64,000 bases of DNA from an uncultured Mediterranea sp. (GTDB lineage: Bacteria; Bacteroidota; Bacteroidia; Bacteroidales; Bacteroidaceae), in the NCBI GenBank assembly GCA_945879145.1, contig CAMCUZ010000009.1, positions 1-64,000 on the forward strand, written 5' to 3'. Shown one piece after another: positions 35,964 to 44,575 of the stretch. A program made the translations under genes and the position numbers. The notes beneath the pieces are model-generated. The model did no database searches and was not told the DNA's origin. It saw only the letters and a program-made list of their open reading frames with translations. Every line of letters starts with the position of its first letter. Position 1 is the first letter of the stretch.

Positions 35964-36011
35964 AAATAGTGATTTTGTTCTGATTAATCGATTATAGCTA
36001 TAAAACGGGTG

Positions 36012-36019
36012 CAAAGTTA
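36012..36019 (-). promoter_or_regulatory. -7 element of the Wza/Wzz operon
   Basis: TAACTTTG on the minus strand fits TAnnTTTG and gives a leader of about 45 nt before ATG 35963. Confidence 0.5.
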
Positions 36020-36122
36020 ACAATAATTTTTCAGTTTGGCGTACTTTCAATACCTAAATTATTACAAATGGAGGGATTGCAAAAAGAGTTGAAAGAAAAA
36101 TAGCATTTTTCTATCCAAAAAT

Positions 36123-36153
36123 TTTTGTATGTCAAAATAATCCTCTATCTTTG
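36123..36153 (+). promoter_or_regulatory. Promoter of tRNA-Thr
   Basis: TTTTG (36123-36127) and TATCTTTG (36146-36153) form -33 and -7 elements with an 18-bp spacer, about 30 bp before the tRNA. mltG, 34 bp after the tRNA, may be read from the same promoter. Confidence 0.65.
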
Positions 36154-36182
36154 CACCCCGTAAACAAGAAACAACAATGACC

Positions 36183-36258
<76 letters not shown>

Positions 36259-36292
36259 TTCTTCCCCCATTTATATTTCCCCATTCTCATTC

Positions 36293-37330
36293 ATGAAACA
36301 GAACACCTTACGTCACCTACTCGTAGCGTTAGGCGTTGTATGCTGTCTGCTACTCGTCACAACTGCGACTGGGTATCAGCTCTTCTTTGCACCCCAATTC
36401 CAACCCAAGCAAAAGGTCTCGCTCTATATCGACCAAGACGACTCCGCAGACTCTATATATAATAAGGTAAAGCAACTGGGCCAAGCCAAAGGAATGACCG
36501 GCTTTCGCTGGCTCTCCCGCTGGCGCTCGTACGAACAGCATCTACACACCGGACATTACCTGATTCTTCCGGGCGACAATGCTTATACCCTCTTCCACCG
36601 ACTCTATCGCGGCCAACAGTCACCGGTCAACATCACCATCGGCTCTGCACGAAGCGTCAACCGCATCGCCAAGCAGCTGGAGCGCCAATTAATGATTGAC
36701 TCTACGGCCATCGCTACGGCACTCCACGACACCCTCTTCTTGCAAAAAAACGGTTATACTGAGGAGACCCTGATGAGTCTCTTCATCCCCAACACCTACC
36801 AGGTCTATTGGGACATCACGGTTGAACGGCTGCTGCAACGACTCGTAAAGGAGCACAACCGCTTCTGGAACGAGGAGCGCCAAGCCAAGGCGAAGGCTAT
36901 TGGGCTCACCCCACAGGAGGTAGCTACGCTGGCCTCCATCGTAGAGGAAGAGACCAATAACAACCCTGAGAAAAAGATGGTGGCAGGTCTTTACATCAAC
37001 CGACTGCAACGGGGCATTCCGCTCCAAGCCGACCCAACCGTGAAGTTTGCTTTGCAGGAATTCACCTTACGCCGCATCACCAACGAGCACCTCAAGGTGG
37101 AATCACCCTACAACACCTACCTCCACCAAGGACTCCCTCCAGGCCCCATCCGTATCCCCACCCCTATCGGACTGGATGCCGTACTCAACTACACACGCCA
37201 TAACTATCTCTACATGTGTGCCAAGGAGGACTTTTCGGGCACGCACAACTTTGCCACCACCCTGAGCGAGCACAACCGCAACGCCCAACGCTACTGGAAC
37301 GCGCTCAACAAACGAAAAATCTACCGCTAA
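36293..37330 (+). CDS. mltG: Endolytic murein transglycosylase MltG
   Basis: A 345-residue YceG-like protein with one N-terminal membrane helix (LLVALGVVCCLLLVTTATGY) and a periplasmic domain. The catalytic glutamate is E218 in ASIVEEETNN, the same number as in E. coli MltG. QADPTVKFAL and YNTYLHQGLPPGPI, with the typical end-region, are further signatures. It cleaves nascent glycan strands and may end their elongation. The gene stands between tRNA-Thr and a repeat-rich, gene-free island. Confidence 0.94.
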   Translation: MKQNTLRHLLVALGVVCCLLLVTTATGYQLFFAPQFQPKQKVSLYIDQDDSADSIYNKVKQLGQAKGMTGFRWLSRWRSYEQHLHTGHYLILPGDNAYTLFHRLYRGQQSPVNITIGSARSVNRIAKQLERQLMIDSTAIATALHDTLFLQKNGYTEETLMSLFIPNTYQVYWDITVERLLQRLVKEHNRFWNEERQAKAKAIGLTPQEVATLASIVEEETNNNPEKKMVAGLYINRLQRGIPLQADPTVKFALQEFTLRRITNEHLKVESPYNTYLHQGLPPGPIRIPTPIGLDAVLNYTRHNYLYMCAKEDFSGTHNFATTLSEHNRNAQRYWNALNKRKIYR

Positions 37331-37340
37331 GCCAGAGCAG

Positions 37341-37421
37341 ACATACTGTACCGAACTGAACAGATATACTGCACCAGCTGGAGATGATATACTGTACCTG
37401 CTAGAGAAGAGATATCATACC
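37341..37421. repeat. Degenerate 23-bp tandem repeat array
   Basis: ACATACTGTACC (37341), ATATACTGCACC (37364) and ATATACTGTACC (37387) recur with a 23-bp period, and a fourth truncated copy ATATCATACC follows at 37412. Units share flanking GA/CTG-rich sequence. It begins 10 bp after the mltG stop. No spacers, so not a CRISPR. Function unknown. Confidence 0.75.
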
Positions 37422-37440
37422 CAAGGATAAGGCTACTTTA

Positions 37441-37531
37441 GGTGGTCGCACGTAGGTCATCCAATCGATTGACCTAGGTCAATCGATTGAGCGACCCAGG
37501 TCAAACGATTGAACAACGTCGTGCGACCACC
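37441..37531. repeat. Nested palindrome with 22-bp tandem repeats
   Basis: Outer inverted arms GGTGGTCGCACG (37441-37452) and CGTGCGACCACC (37520-37531) match perfectly. Inside, AATCGATTGACC and its inverted copy form a perfect 26-bp palindrome at 37463-37488. The interior also reads as three related 22-bp units beginning GGTCA at 37455, 37477 and 37499. No gene overlaps it. Function unknown. Confidence 0.85.
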
Positions 37532-37586
37532 TTATTCATGCTATACATAGGCTGAACAATACCCACATAAACAGCATGAATAATCC

Positions 37587-37602
37587 ATATTCCGCCCCTA
37601 CA
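37587..37602. repeat. Palindromic repeat element, copy B (half)
   Basis: ATATTCCGCCCCTACA is the outer half of the dispersed element seen at 32221, 52577 and 58304. Confidence 0.65.
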
Positions 37603-37608
37603 GCACAT

Positions 37609-37648
37609 AAAAAACAAGTATGCACCACAAAAAACAAGTATGCACCAC
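37609..37648. repeat. Perfect 20-bp tandem duplication
   Basis: AAAAAACAAGTATGCACCAC occurs twice head to tail without a mismatch (37609-37628 and 37629-37648). The lack of divergence suggests a recent event or a slippage-prone site. Confidence 0.85.
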
Positions 37649-37682
37649 CATAAACCGGTGTAACCCATCCTAAACAAAGAAA

Positions 37683-37712
37683 GTCCGGAAGAACATGGTG
37701 TATCTTCCGGAC
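37683..37712 (-). terminator. Second terminator hairpin after the 6S-like RNA
   Basis: GTCCGGAAGA (37683-37692) pairs perfectly with TCTTCCGGAC (37703-37712), with a 10-nt loop. On the minus strand a T-rich tract follows (TTTCTTTGTTTAG). It would back up the terminator of the small RNA. Confidence 0.65.
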
Positions 37713-37720
37713 CTTATAGT

Positions 37721-37918
37721 AAAAAAAGCCGCATCGATGATGTGATGAAACTCCGAATGACATGATTTGAGTGCTCGTCCTCTTTGTAATCCACCGACTC
37801 AAAGGTTACCCCGAAGGGCGTGGCCCGCCATTGAGAAGCGAAGCTTGTCTCGGTATTTCAGATTTTTTTGATGAGTTTCCCGATCCAATCAATGCGGCTA
37901 TGTTTTTATCATCTTTTG
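37721..37918 (-). ncRNA. 6S-like RNA of the Bacteroidales-1 type
   Basis: On the minus strand, directly downstream of rplT, a promoter (TTTG, 20 bp, TACTTTTG) precedes a stretch of about 200 nt without coding signal that ends in a T-run (37721-37727). The 5' segment AGCCGCATTGAT (37888-37899) pairs with the 3' segment ATCGATGCGGCT (37727-37738), closing the molecule into one long rod, as in 6S RNA; the 3' strand plus T-run also makes the terminator. The Bacteroidales-1 RNA motif is known for this location after the L20 gene, its Bacteroidota promoter and its terminator. 6S RNA binds RNA polymerase; that function is inferred here. Confidence 0.78.
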
Positions 37919-37923
37919 TACGA

Positions 37924-37955
37924 CAAAAGTAGCGCTTTTACTCCATACCTGCAAA
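37924..37955 (-). promoter_or_regulatory. Promoter of the 6S-like RNA
   Basis: TACTTTTG (37924-37931) and TTTG (37952-37955) on the minus strand, spacer 20 bp: one of the best matches to the Bacteroidota consensus in the window. It lies between the rplT terminator and the RNA. Confidence 0.75.
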
Positions 37956-37987
37956 TATTTCGGGAGAATATTTCATCAAAAAAACAA

Positions 37988-38021
37988 AAAGCGTTGAGAA
38001 ACCTCAGTTCCTCAACGCTTT
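37988..38021 (-). terminator. Terminator of the thrS-infC-rpmI-rplT operon
   Basis: On the minus strand AAAGCGTTGAG and CTCAACGCTTT form an 11-bp stem around a 12-nt loop, followed by a T-rich tract (TTTTTGTTTTTTT), 20 bp after the rplT stop. Confidence 0.85.
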
Positions 38022-38041
38022 CCTATCAGTAAAAGCTACGA

Positions 38042-38392
38042 TTAAGCAGCCTTAGCCTTAGCCACAATAGCCTTGAAAGCCTCTTGATGGTTCATCGCCA
38101 AATCGGCCAGCACCTTGCGGTTGATTTCAATACCAGCCTTATGAAGCAGACCCATCAGCTTGGAATAAGAGAGACCCTCCAGACGGGCAGCAGCGTTAAT
38201 ACGCTGAATCCACAGGGCACGGAAGTTTCTCTTCTTAGCCTTACGGTCACGGAAAGCGTAGGTCAGACCCTTCTCCCAAGTATTCTTGGCAACGGTCCAG
38301 ACATTCTTTCTTGCACCAAAGTAACCTCTGGTCAACTTCAAAATTTTCTTTCTTCTTGCTCTAGAAGCAACATGATTTACTGATCTTGGCAT
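38042..38392 (-). CDS. rplT: Ribosomal protein bL20
   Basis: A 116-residue, strongly basic large-subunit protein needed early in 50S assembly. [20 protein letters not shown] at the N-terminus and the [21 protein letters not shown] block are universal L20 features. It is last in the infC-rpmI-rplT order, 109 bp after rpmI. The downstream minus-strand region holds the operon terminator and a 6S-like RNA gene. Confidence 0.97.
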   Translation of the reverse strand: MPRSVNHVASRARRKKILKLTRGYFGARKNVWTVAKNTWEKGLTYAFRDRKAKKRNFRALWIQRINAAARLEGLSYSKLMGLLHKAGIEINRKVLADLAMNHQEAFKAIVAKAKAA

Positions 38393-38501
38393 AGTTTTTT
38401 TTCGTTTTTGAATGGTAGCGCCGGTGCATCAGGCATCGGTCTTCGAGCTATACATTCGGTTAATAACTTTAATAATACGATTCAAGCTTACTATTTACAG
38501 C

Positions 38502-38699
38502 TTACTTCATGGCGAGGAGAGACTTCACCTGGCTAACGTTTGTTGTGTCAACAGTCGTAGAGTAGCACAGGTTTCTCTTCTGCTTTTTCGTCTTCTTCGT
38601 CAGAATGTGACTGTGGAAAGCATGCTTTCTCTTGATTTTACCCGTTCCGGTAAGAGTAAATCTTTTTTTGGCACCGGAGTTCGTCTTGATCTTTGGCAT
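38502..38699 (-). CDS. rpmI: Ribosomal protein bL35
   Basis: A 65-residue basic protein of the large subunit: [20 protein letters not shown] is the standard beginning and the [20 protein letters not shown] block is the family core. It lies 56 bp after infC and before rplT. Confidence 0.96.
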   Translation of the reverse strand: MPKIKTNSGAKKRFTLTGTGKIKRKHAFHSHILTKKTKKQKRNLCYSTTVDTTNVSQVKSLLAMK

Positions 38700-38755
38700 C
38701 TTGTTTTACTTTTAAATTATTAAATTATATATGGCAACGCACTATACCTCGGGCG

Positions 38756-39331
38756 TTACTCATTTTCTTCAGTAGGAGCCTGTACTGGCTGGGGCTTCTT
38801 GGCAGCTACCCCCTTCTTGGGCGAGAGCTGTATCGTCATCCGCTTACCCTCAAGCACCGGCATCTGATCAACTTTGGCATACTCCTCAAGGTCGTTGGCA
38901 AACCGAAGCAACAACACCTCGCCCTGCTCCTTAAAGAGGATAGAGCGTCCCTTAAAGAAAACATACGCCTTCACCTTGTCGCCATCGCTCAAAAAGCCGA
39001 TGGCGTGCTTCAACTTGAAGTTGTAGTCGTGGTCATCGGTCTGCGGACCGAAGCGAATCTCTTTCACATTGACCTTGACCTGTTTAGCTTTCTGTTCCTT
39101 CTGACGCTTCTTCAGCTGGTACAGGAATTTAGAGTAATCGATTATTCTGCAAACAGGGGGCTGTGCATTCGGGGAGATTTCGACCAGATCGGCCTCATGT
39201 TCCTCAGCCAAGCGAAGCGCTTGGGCTATGGGATAGACCTTGGATTCTACTTCGTCGCCTACTATGCGAACTTCTTTGGCACGGATCTGCTCGTTGATCC
39301 GATGTTGCCCTTTTAAGCTGTCATTCTTCAT
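38756..39331 (-). CDS. infC: Translation initiation factor IF-3
   Basis: A 191-residue factor that keeps ribosomal subunits apart and checks the start codon. The N-domain begins [17 protein letters not shown]; the C-domain has [24 protein letters not shown] residues (about 107-126). A short Lys/Pro/Glu-rich tail follows. In many bacteria the gene starts with the rare codon AUU for autoregulation; here the start is ATG. It lies 70 bp after thrS. Confidence 0.96.
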   Translation of the reverse strand: MKNDSLKGQHRINEQIRAKEVRIVGDEVESKVYPIAQALRLAEEHEADLVEISPNAQPPVCRIIDYSKFLYQLKKRQKEQKAKQVKVNVKEIRFGPQTDDHDYNFKLKHAIGFLSDGDKVKAYVFFKGRSILFKEQGEVLLLRFANDLEEYAKVDQMPVLEGKRMTIQLSPKKGVAAKKPQPVQAPTEENE

Positions 39332-39401
39332 TAAGTAACTTTACTTGTTCCTGTTTATTCTGATTAATTATTACTGCTAAATCCGTAAATTGCGCGCAAA
39401 G

Positions 39402-41342
39402 TTACCACTTATTTATCATATTTTGAACTTCTTCGCTGATTTTTTTAGCAAAATCTTCAATTTTCATGCTTCCCTGGTCGCCTTCACCCTGTTTTCGGAT
39501 GGAAACTTCACCATTTTGAGCCTCTTTTTCACCTACAACCAGCATGTAAGGGATGCGCTTCATTTCGTTGTCGCGAATCTTACGACCAATCTTTTCGTTG
39601 CGCTCATCGACGTAAGCACGGATGTCATACTGCTTGAGCTGCTTTTTCACCTCGAGCGCATAGTCGTTGAACTTCTCGCTGATGGGCAGGATAGCTACCT
39701 GGTCGGGCATGAGCCACAAGGGGAACTTACCGGCAGTGTGCTCGATGAGTACAGCCACAAAGCGTTCCATAGAGCCGAAGGGAGCGCGGTGAATCATGAC
39801 GGGGCGATGCTTCTGGTTATCGGCACCTGTGTATTCCAACTGGAAGCGCTCGGGCAGGTTGTAATCCACCTGAATGGTACCAAGCTGCCAACGACGACCA
39901 ATGGCATCCTTCACCATGAAGTCGAGCTTCGGGCCATAGAAAGCGGCTTCGCCATACTCAATCTTGGCCTTGAGGCCCTTCTCTTCACAAGCCTCAATGA
40001 TGGCCTGTTCGGCACGTTCCCAGTTCTCGTCTGAACCGATATACTTCTCGCGGTTCACCTTATCTCGCAAAGAGATCTGAGCCTCGACGTTCTGGAAGTC
40101 CATCGACTTGAAGACAATAGAGATGATATCCATCACGCGGAGGAATTCATCCTTCACCTGATCGGGACGGCAGTAGATGTGGGCATCGTCCTGCGTAAAG
40201 CTGCGCACACGCGTCAGGCCGTGCAGTTCACCACTCTGCTCGTAGCGGCAAACGGTACCAAACTCGGCCAGACGCAACGGCAGGTCTTTGTACGAACGGG
40301 GAGAGTTCTTGAAGATCATGCAGTGGTGGGGGCAGTTCATCGGCTTGAGGAAGTACTCTTCGCCCTCTTCAGGGGTATGGATGGGCTGGAACGAGTCCTT
40401 GCCATACTTGGCATAGTGACCCGAGGTGATGTAGAGCAACTTATTGCCAATAGGCGGAGTAATCACCTCTTGGTAGTCGTAACGGGCCTGGATGCGACGC
40501 AGGAACTCCTGCAGGCGCAGACGTACTGAGGTACCCTTGGGCAGCCACATCGGCAGACCCTTGCCCACCGTATCAGAGAACATGAAGAGGTCCATCTCTT
40601 TACCAATCTTGCGGTGGTCACGCTTCTTGGCCTCTTCGAGCAGCACGAGGTACTCATCGAGCATCTTCTTCTTGGGGAAGGTGATACCATAGATACGGGT
40701 CATCATCTTGCGGTCTTCGCGTCCGCGCCAGTAAGCACCAGCCACCGAAGTCAGCTTGATGGCCTTGATGGGTGCCGTGGTGAGCAGGTGCGGACCGCGG
40801 CAAAGGTCGGTGAAGGCACCCTGCGTATAGGTGGTGATATGACCATCCTCCAATTCGGAGATGAGCTCGCACTTATAGGTCTCACCGCGTTCACCAAACT
40901 TCTTCAGTGCATCAGCCTTGGCAATGTCGCTGCGCACCAATGCCTCCTTTTTAGCAACCAGTTCAGCCATCTTCTGTTCAATCATAGGCAGGTCGCCCTC
41001 CTTGATGACAGCCTCACCCGGATCGACATCGTAGTAGAAGCCATTCTCAATGGCCGGGCCGATACCAAACTGGATACCGGGATAGAGCTCCTGCAAGGCT
41101 TCGGCCAGCAGGTGGGCACTGGTGTGCCAGAAGGCATGCTTGCCCTGTTCGTCTTCCCACTTGTAGAGTACCACCTCAGCATCCTGATTGATGGGGCGAT
41201 TGAGCTCTACCGTTTCACCATTCACGCCGCAGGCCAGCACTTCCTGAGCCAGACGTGAACTGATGCTCTCTGCAATCTGTAAACCGGTGACCCCTTCGTT
41301 GTACTCGCGTACGGAGCCATCGGGAAAAGTGATTTTAATCAT
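39402..41342 (-). CDS. thrS: Threonyl-tRNA synthetase
   Basis: A 646-residue class II synthetase charging tRNA-Thr. It has the N-terminal TGS domain ([20 protein letters not shown]), the editing domain, the catalytic core with the zinc ligand region MNCPHHC and the motif 2 region [20 protein letters not shown], and the C-terminal anticodon-binding domain ([17 protein letters not shown]). It leads the thrS-infC-rpmI-rplT operon; its -7 element is TATTTTTG on the minus strand (41375-41382). Its substrate tRNA-Thr(CGU) is encoded about 3 kb away. Confidence 0.97.
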   Translation of the reverse strand: MIKITFPDGSVREYNEGVTGLQIAESISSRLAQEVLACGVNGETVELNRPINQDAEVVLYKWEDEQGKHAFWHTSAHLLAEALQELYPGIQFGIGPAIENGFYYDVDPGEAVIKEGDLPMIEQKMAELVAKKEALVRSDIAKADALKKFGERGETYKCELISELEDGHITTYTQGAFTDLCRGPHLLTTAPIKAIKLTSVAGAYWRGREDRKMMTRIYGITFPKKKMLDEYLVLLEEAKKRDHRKIGKEMDLFMFSDTVGKGLPMWLPKGTSVRLRLQEFLRRIQARYDYQEVITPPIGNKLLYITSGHYAKYGKDSFQPIHTPEEGEEYFLKPMNCPHHCMIFKNSPRSYKDLPLRLAEFGTVCRYEQSGELHGLTRVRSFTQDDAHIYCRPDQVKDEFLRVMDIISIVFKSMDFQNVEAQISLRDKVNREKYIGSDENWERAEQAIIEACEEKGLKAKIEYGEAAFYGPKLDFMVKDAIGRRWQLGTIQVDYNLPERFQLEYTGADNQKHRPVMIHRAPFGSMERFVAVLIEHTAGKFPLWLMPDQVAILPISEKFNDYALEVKKQLKQYDIRAYVDERNEKIGRKIRDNEMKRIPYMLVVGEKEAQNGEVSIRKQGEGDQGSMKIEDFAKKISEEVQNMINKW

Positions 41343-41374
41343 ATAGTCAATGTATTAAATTTCAAAATAGGACG

Positions 41375-41382
41375 CAAAAATA
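41375..41382 (-). promoter_or_regulatory. -7 element of the thrS operon
   Basis: TATTTTTG on the minus strand fits TAnnTTTG, 32 bp before ATG 41342. No -33 TTTG and no leader structure of T-box type were found. Confidence 0.5.
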
Positions 41383-41422
41383 ACGATTTCTTTTGGATTT
41401 ATCATCGGATTTGAGAAAAATG

Positions 41423-43420
41423 TTATTCGCGTACAAAGGTAAAACGCTTGATTACGTTGTATGCCGCCACAATACCCAGCTCTCCAGCCTTACTTAAATC
41501 TTTAATACCCTGCTTGTTATTACCTAAGTAGATGTGTGTAAGACCACGATTATAGTACGCCTCGGCAAAAGCGGGGGAGAGTTCTATGGCCTTATCGTAG
41601 TCGGCCAATGCACCCCGATAATCCTTCAGCGAGGCCATCACATTGCCGCGGTTAAAGTAGGCATAGACAAAATCAGGAGCCAGCTGAATAACCTGATCCA
41701 AGTCTTTCTTGACGATTTCATAATCCACGGCTTTCACCTCTTGGTTATCTCCCTCGGCCTTGCGGTACTCCAGCTGCTTGCAGCGCACGAGTGCCCGCAT
41801 GAAGTAGGCAGGGAAGAAGTGCTCATCGAGGAGAATGGCTTGGGTATAGTCGTCCACCGCGTTGGCAAAGTCCTGCACAAGGTAGAAGTCCATGCCACGA
41901 ATAAAGCGCTTTATGGCATGCTGTTCATTGGCCACGATATCTGAGGTATGCGTGTCAATCAGTGCAAAATGGAAGTTGACCTGCTCTGCGGTGAGCGGCG
42001 CCTCCATGTTGGTTATCTTCAGCAGACGGGGGAAGAGCTTGGTTTGATTCAGCTCGTCAATCATGCGATGCGTATGCACACTCTTCTTCACCTCGCTCAT
42101 CTTCTCATAGTAGGTCAAGGCAAAGAAGGGCTCCAGCTTCACCAACACGTTGCGGTCCTGCACGCGGCCTCGGTAATCACTGGTATATTTCTGGCTCATC
42201 TCCGTATCATCAGCCACCACAATCTTGCGGTAGTTATTCATATTGCGGTTGGACTTTTTGCGAGTCTTCGACTCGTCATTAGCCTCCTCCTCTTCCTGGT
42301 TCTGATCATCTTGTGGGTTAGCCTTGTCCGCGCCATTACGGCGATCGAGCTGCATCTTCATCACCTTAAACTCATCTTCGTCGGCACCCTTCTTATCTCC
42401 CACCCTACGGCGGATAGCGGCTCTACGGTAATAGCCCGCCTCAAAGCGAGGATAGGCCTCCAGTACACGCGAAATATCGGCAATAGCTCCGCGCAGGTCA
42501 CCGGTCTGCTCACGTAGCAGGGCTCGGTTATAGGTAGCCATCATGTTATCGGGCTCCATCTCCAGCACAAAGTCAAAGTCCTCTATGGCTCGGTTATCAT
42601 CTCCCACCTGTGCACGCAGCAGACCACGGTTGTAGTGGCCCAGGAAATTGTTAGGGTCGATATCCAGCGCCAAGTCGTAATCACTCATGGCCCCACGCAG
42701 GTTGTTCTGGTGATAACGGGCCAAAGCTCGATTGATGTAGTTGCCGGCGTTGCGCACACTGAGGTAGATCGATTGGTTGAGATCCTCCTCAGCCAGTTTG
42801 TACTCCCCTTGCTGCAGCCGCACCACAGCACGTGCCGACCAACCGTCGGGATCGTAGCGGTCCATCTCGATAACGCGCTCGAAGTCCTTCAAGGCCTGTA
42901 TGGTGTCGTTCTGACGCAATGCGACCTCACCGCGCATCAGGTAGGCACGGGTATATCGTGGAGCCACCTTAATGAGCTGGGCCAGATCGTCATTGGCTGC
43001 CGGATAATCTTTCTTTTGGATATGACAGAGGGTTAGGTTATGCCAAAGCACCAGGTTCTCGGGGTCATACTTCAACGCCGTTCGGTAGTCCTCTATGGCT
43101 TCATCAAACTTATCTTGCCGAATGCGGGCTAGTCCCCTCACTTGGTAAGCGCCGACCACAAAGGGATTCTTCTGGATGGCGATATCGCAGTCATCTTCAG
43201 CCCCTTGGTAATCCTCCAGATTAATCTTGGCTAAGCCGCGAAAGAAGTAGGGCTCAAAGAGGTAGGGCTTGGCGTTGATGACCTGATTGAAGTACTGTAT
43301 GGAAAGTACATAATCCTCAAAATAGAGGGCATTACGGGCGATAGTCATCACCCGTTCAGTATTAATCTGGGCATTCAACGACACCGAGACCAACAACAAA
43401 AGCCACAGAAGTTTACGCAT
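41423..43420 (-). CDS. Exported TPR-repeat protein
   Basis: A 665-residue protein with a signal peptide (MRKLLWLLLLVSVSLNAQ) and two blocks of tetratricopeptide repeats: about nine in the first half (for example NPFVVGAYQVRGLARIRQDK, DPNNFLGHYNRGLLRAQVGD) and three or four at the C-terminus (SPAFAEAYYNRGLTHIYLGN). Between them lies an acidic, lysine-rich low-complexity stretch and a non-TPR segment. TPR arrays bind partner proteins; location is periplasm or outer-membrane inner face. It is third in the apparent ruvX-def-TPR operon. ATG 43429 is an alternative start three codons upstream. Confidence 0.85.
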   Translation of the reverse strand: MRKLLWLLLLVSVSLNAQINTERVMTIARNALYFEDYVLSIQYFNQVINAKPYLFEPYFFRGLAKINLEDYQGAEDDCDIAIQKNPFVVGAYQVRGLARIRQDKFDEAIEDYRTALKYDPENLVLWHNLTLCHIQKKDYPAANDDLAQLIKVAPRYTRAYLMRGEVALRQNDTIQALKDFERVIEMDRYDPDGWSARAVVRLQQGEYKLAEEDLNQSIYLSVRNAGNYINRALARYHQNNLRGAMSDYDLALDIDPNNFLGHYNRGLLRAQVGDDNRAIEDFDFVLEMEPDNMMATYNRALLREQTGDLRGAIADISRVLEAYPRFEAGYYRRAAIRRRVGDKKGADEDEFKVMKMQLDRRNGADKANPQDDQNQEEEEANDESKTRKKSNRNMNNYRKIVVADDTEMSQKYTSDYRGRVQDRNVLVKLEPFFALTYYEKMSEVKKSVHTHRMIDELNQTKLFPRLLKITNMEAPLTAEQVNFHFALIDTHTSDIVANEQHAIKRFIRGMDFYLVQDFANAVDDYTQAILLDEHFFPAYFMRALVRCKQLEYRKAEGDNQEVKAVDYEIVKKDLDQVIQLAPDFVYAYFNRGNVMASLKDYRGALADYDKAIELSPAFAEAYYNRGLTHIYLGNNKQGIKDLSKAGELGIVAAYNVIKRFTFVRE

Positions 43421-43441
43421 TCTTTCCATGATATCCATTCG

Positions 43442-43996
43442 TTATCTGACAGTCTTCACACGATAGGTGCAATGCGCCTTACCCTTGAGCATGGCGTTAA
43501 GCTTGCCCTTAATCATCTGTTTACGGAGCGGAGAGAGGTGATCGATGAACATCTTGCCCTCCAAGTGATCGAACTCATGCTGCATCACGCGAGCCAGGAA
43601 TCCTTCCACCTCTTCATCGTGAGGTACCAGGTCGGCATCCAGGTAAGTGACATGAATCTTGCTGCCGCGCTTGACGGACTCATGAATGCCCGGCAAACTC
43701 AAACAGCCTTCGTCCATCGACACCTCTTCACCACTCACCTCCAGAATATGGGGGTTGATGAAGGCCTTTTTGAAACCTTTGTATTCGGGATAATCGTCAG
43801 AGAGCACATCCAGGTCAATCACAACCACACGGATGGGAAGACCAATCTGTGGAGCAGCCAAACCGACACCTTCGGCATGAGCCATGGTTTCAAACATATT
43901 CGCAATCAGCTCTTTCAGATTGGGATAATCGGGAGCAATATCTTCAGCCACTTTTCTCAACACAGGCTGACCATAGACATAAATGGGTAATATCAT
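43442..43996 (-). CDS. def: Peptide deformylase
   Basis: A 184-residue metalloenzyme removing the formyl group from nascent proteins. All three motifs are present: [10 protein letters not shown] (43-52), EGCLSLPG with the metal ligand C98, and QHEFDHLEG with H140, catalytic E141 and H144. It sits 17 bp after ruvX and before the TPR gene on the same strand. The start is clear ([15 protein letters not shown]). Confidence 0.97.
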   Translation of the reverse strand: MILPIYVYGQPVLRKVAEDIAPDYPNLKELIANMFETMAHAEGVGLAAPQIGLPIRVVVIDLDVLSDDYPEYKGFKKAFINPHILEVSGEEVSMDEGCLSLPGIHESVKRGSKIHVTYLDADLVPHDEEVEGFLARVMQHEFDHLEGKMFIDHLSPLRKQMIKGKLNAMLKGKAHCTYRVKTVR

Positions 43997-44013
43997 CTGT
44001 TCATTTATTGGGT

Positions 44014-44439
44014 TTATACATTTCTAAATTTCTGAGTTTCCATGTAGCTCTGCAGGATAATGGTGGCACTGATTTCGTCCACCAAGGCTTTATTTTGGCG
44101 TTCTTTCTTCTTCAGTCCTGCATCCAGCATGGTACGATGGGCCAGCACGGAGGTGAAGCGCTCATCCACATACTCTACAGGTATAGCGGGGAGTTGCTTA
44201 CGCAGGGTGTTGACAAAAGGCTCGATACGCTTCATATTCTCCGAGGCCTCATAGTTCATCTGTTTGGGTAATCCCACCAAGATACGTTCCACTGGTTCGC
44301 GGGCAACGTACTGTTTGACAAAAGCGAGCAAATCAGGCGTAGCCACGGTGGTCAGTCCGCCAGCAATCAGTTGGAGCGGGTCAGTCACCGCAATGCCCGA
44401 ACGCTTTTTACCATAATCTATAGCAAGAATTCTACTCAT
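44014..44439 (-). CDS. ruvX: YqgF/RuvX-family nuclease
   Basis: A 141-residue RNase H-fold protein: [17 protein letters not shown] at the N-terminus with the catalytic D8, [12 protein letters not shown] in the middle and [13 protein letters not shown] toward the end. Family members act in 16S rRNA 3'-end maturation and were first described as a putative Holliday-junction resolvase. ATG 44439 is chosen for the family N-terminus; the -7 element ends 8 bp upstream, so the leader would be only a few nucleotides. First gene of ruvX-def-TPR. Confidence 0.93.
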   Translation of the reverse strand: MSRILAIDYGKKRSGIAVTDPLQLIAGGLTTVATPDLLAFVKQYVAREPVERILVGLPKQMNYEASENMKRIEPFVNTLRKQLPAIPVEYVDERFTSVLAHRTMLDAGLKKKERQNKALVDEISATIILQSYMETQKFRNV

Positions 44440-44447
44440 AACGGCGG

Positions 44448-44481
44448 CAAAAGTACAATTTCTTTCTGTTAGCACCAAAAA
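44448..44481 (-). promoter_or_regulatory. Promoter of the ruvX-def-TPR operon
   Basis: TACTTTTG (44448-44455) and TTTG (44478-44481) on the minus strand, 22 bp apart. The predicted start is within about 5 nt of ATG 44439. Confidence 0.6.
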
Positions 44482-44512
44482 GTGTATGATAAAAGACTTT
44501 AAGTAGCAGATA

Positions 44513-44551
44513 CAAAAAGAGGGATGTACTCACGCACATCCCTCCTTTTTA
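44513..44551. terminator. Terminator after the OmpA-family gene
   Basis: GAGGGATGT (44519-44527) pairs perfectly with ACATCCCTC (44536-44544), with an A-run on the left and a T-run on the right, so it can work on both strands. It ends the minus-strand envelope operon. Confidence 0.85.
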
Positions 44552-44575
44552 TATAATTGCGACTAAGAAATAAGC

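Noticed and set aside
37341..37531. Possible CRISPR array
   Set aside because: Units are contiguous with 22-23 bp period and no spacers of constant length, and no cas gene is in the window.
37536..37802. 88-codon minus-strand frame
   Set aside because: It crosses the 20-bp duplication, a hairpin and the end of the 6S-like RNA; low-complexity Cys/Phe-rich translation.
41343..41422. Leader-type regulation (T-box) before thrS
   Set aside because: Only 80 bp with a promoter close to the start; no T-box sequence or stem pattern.
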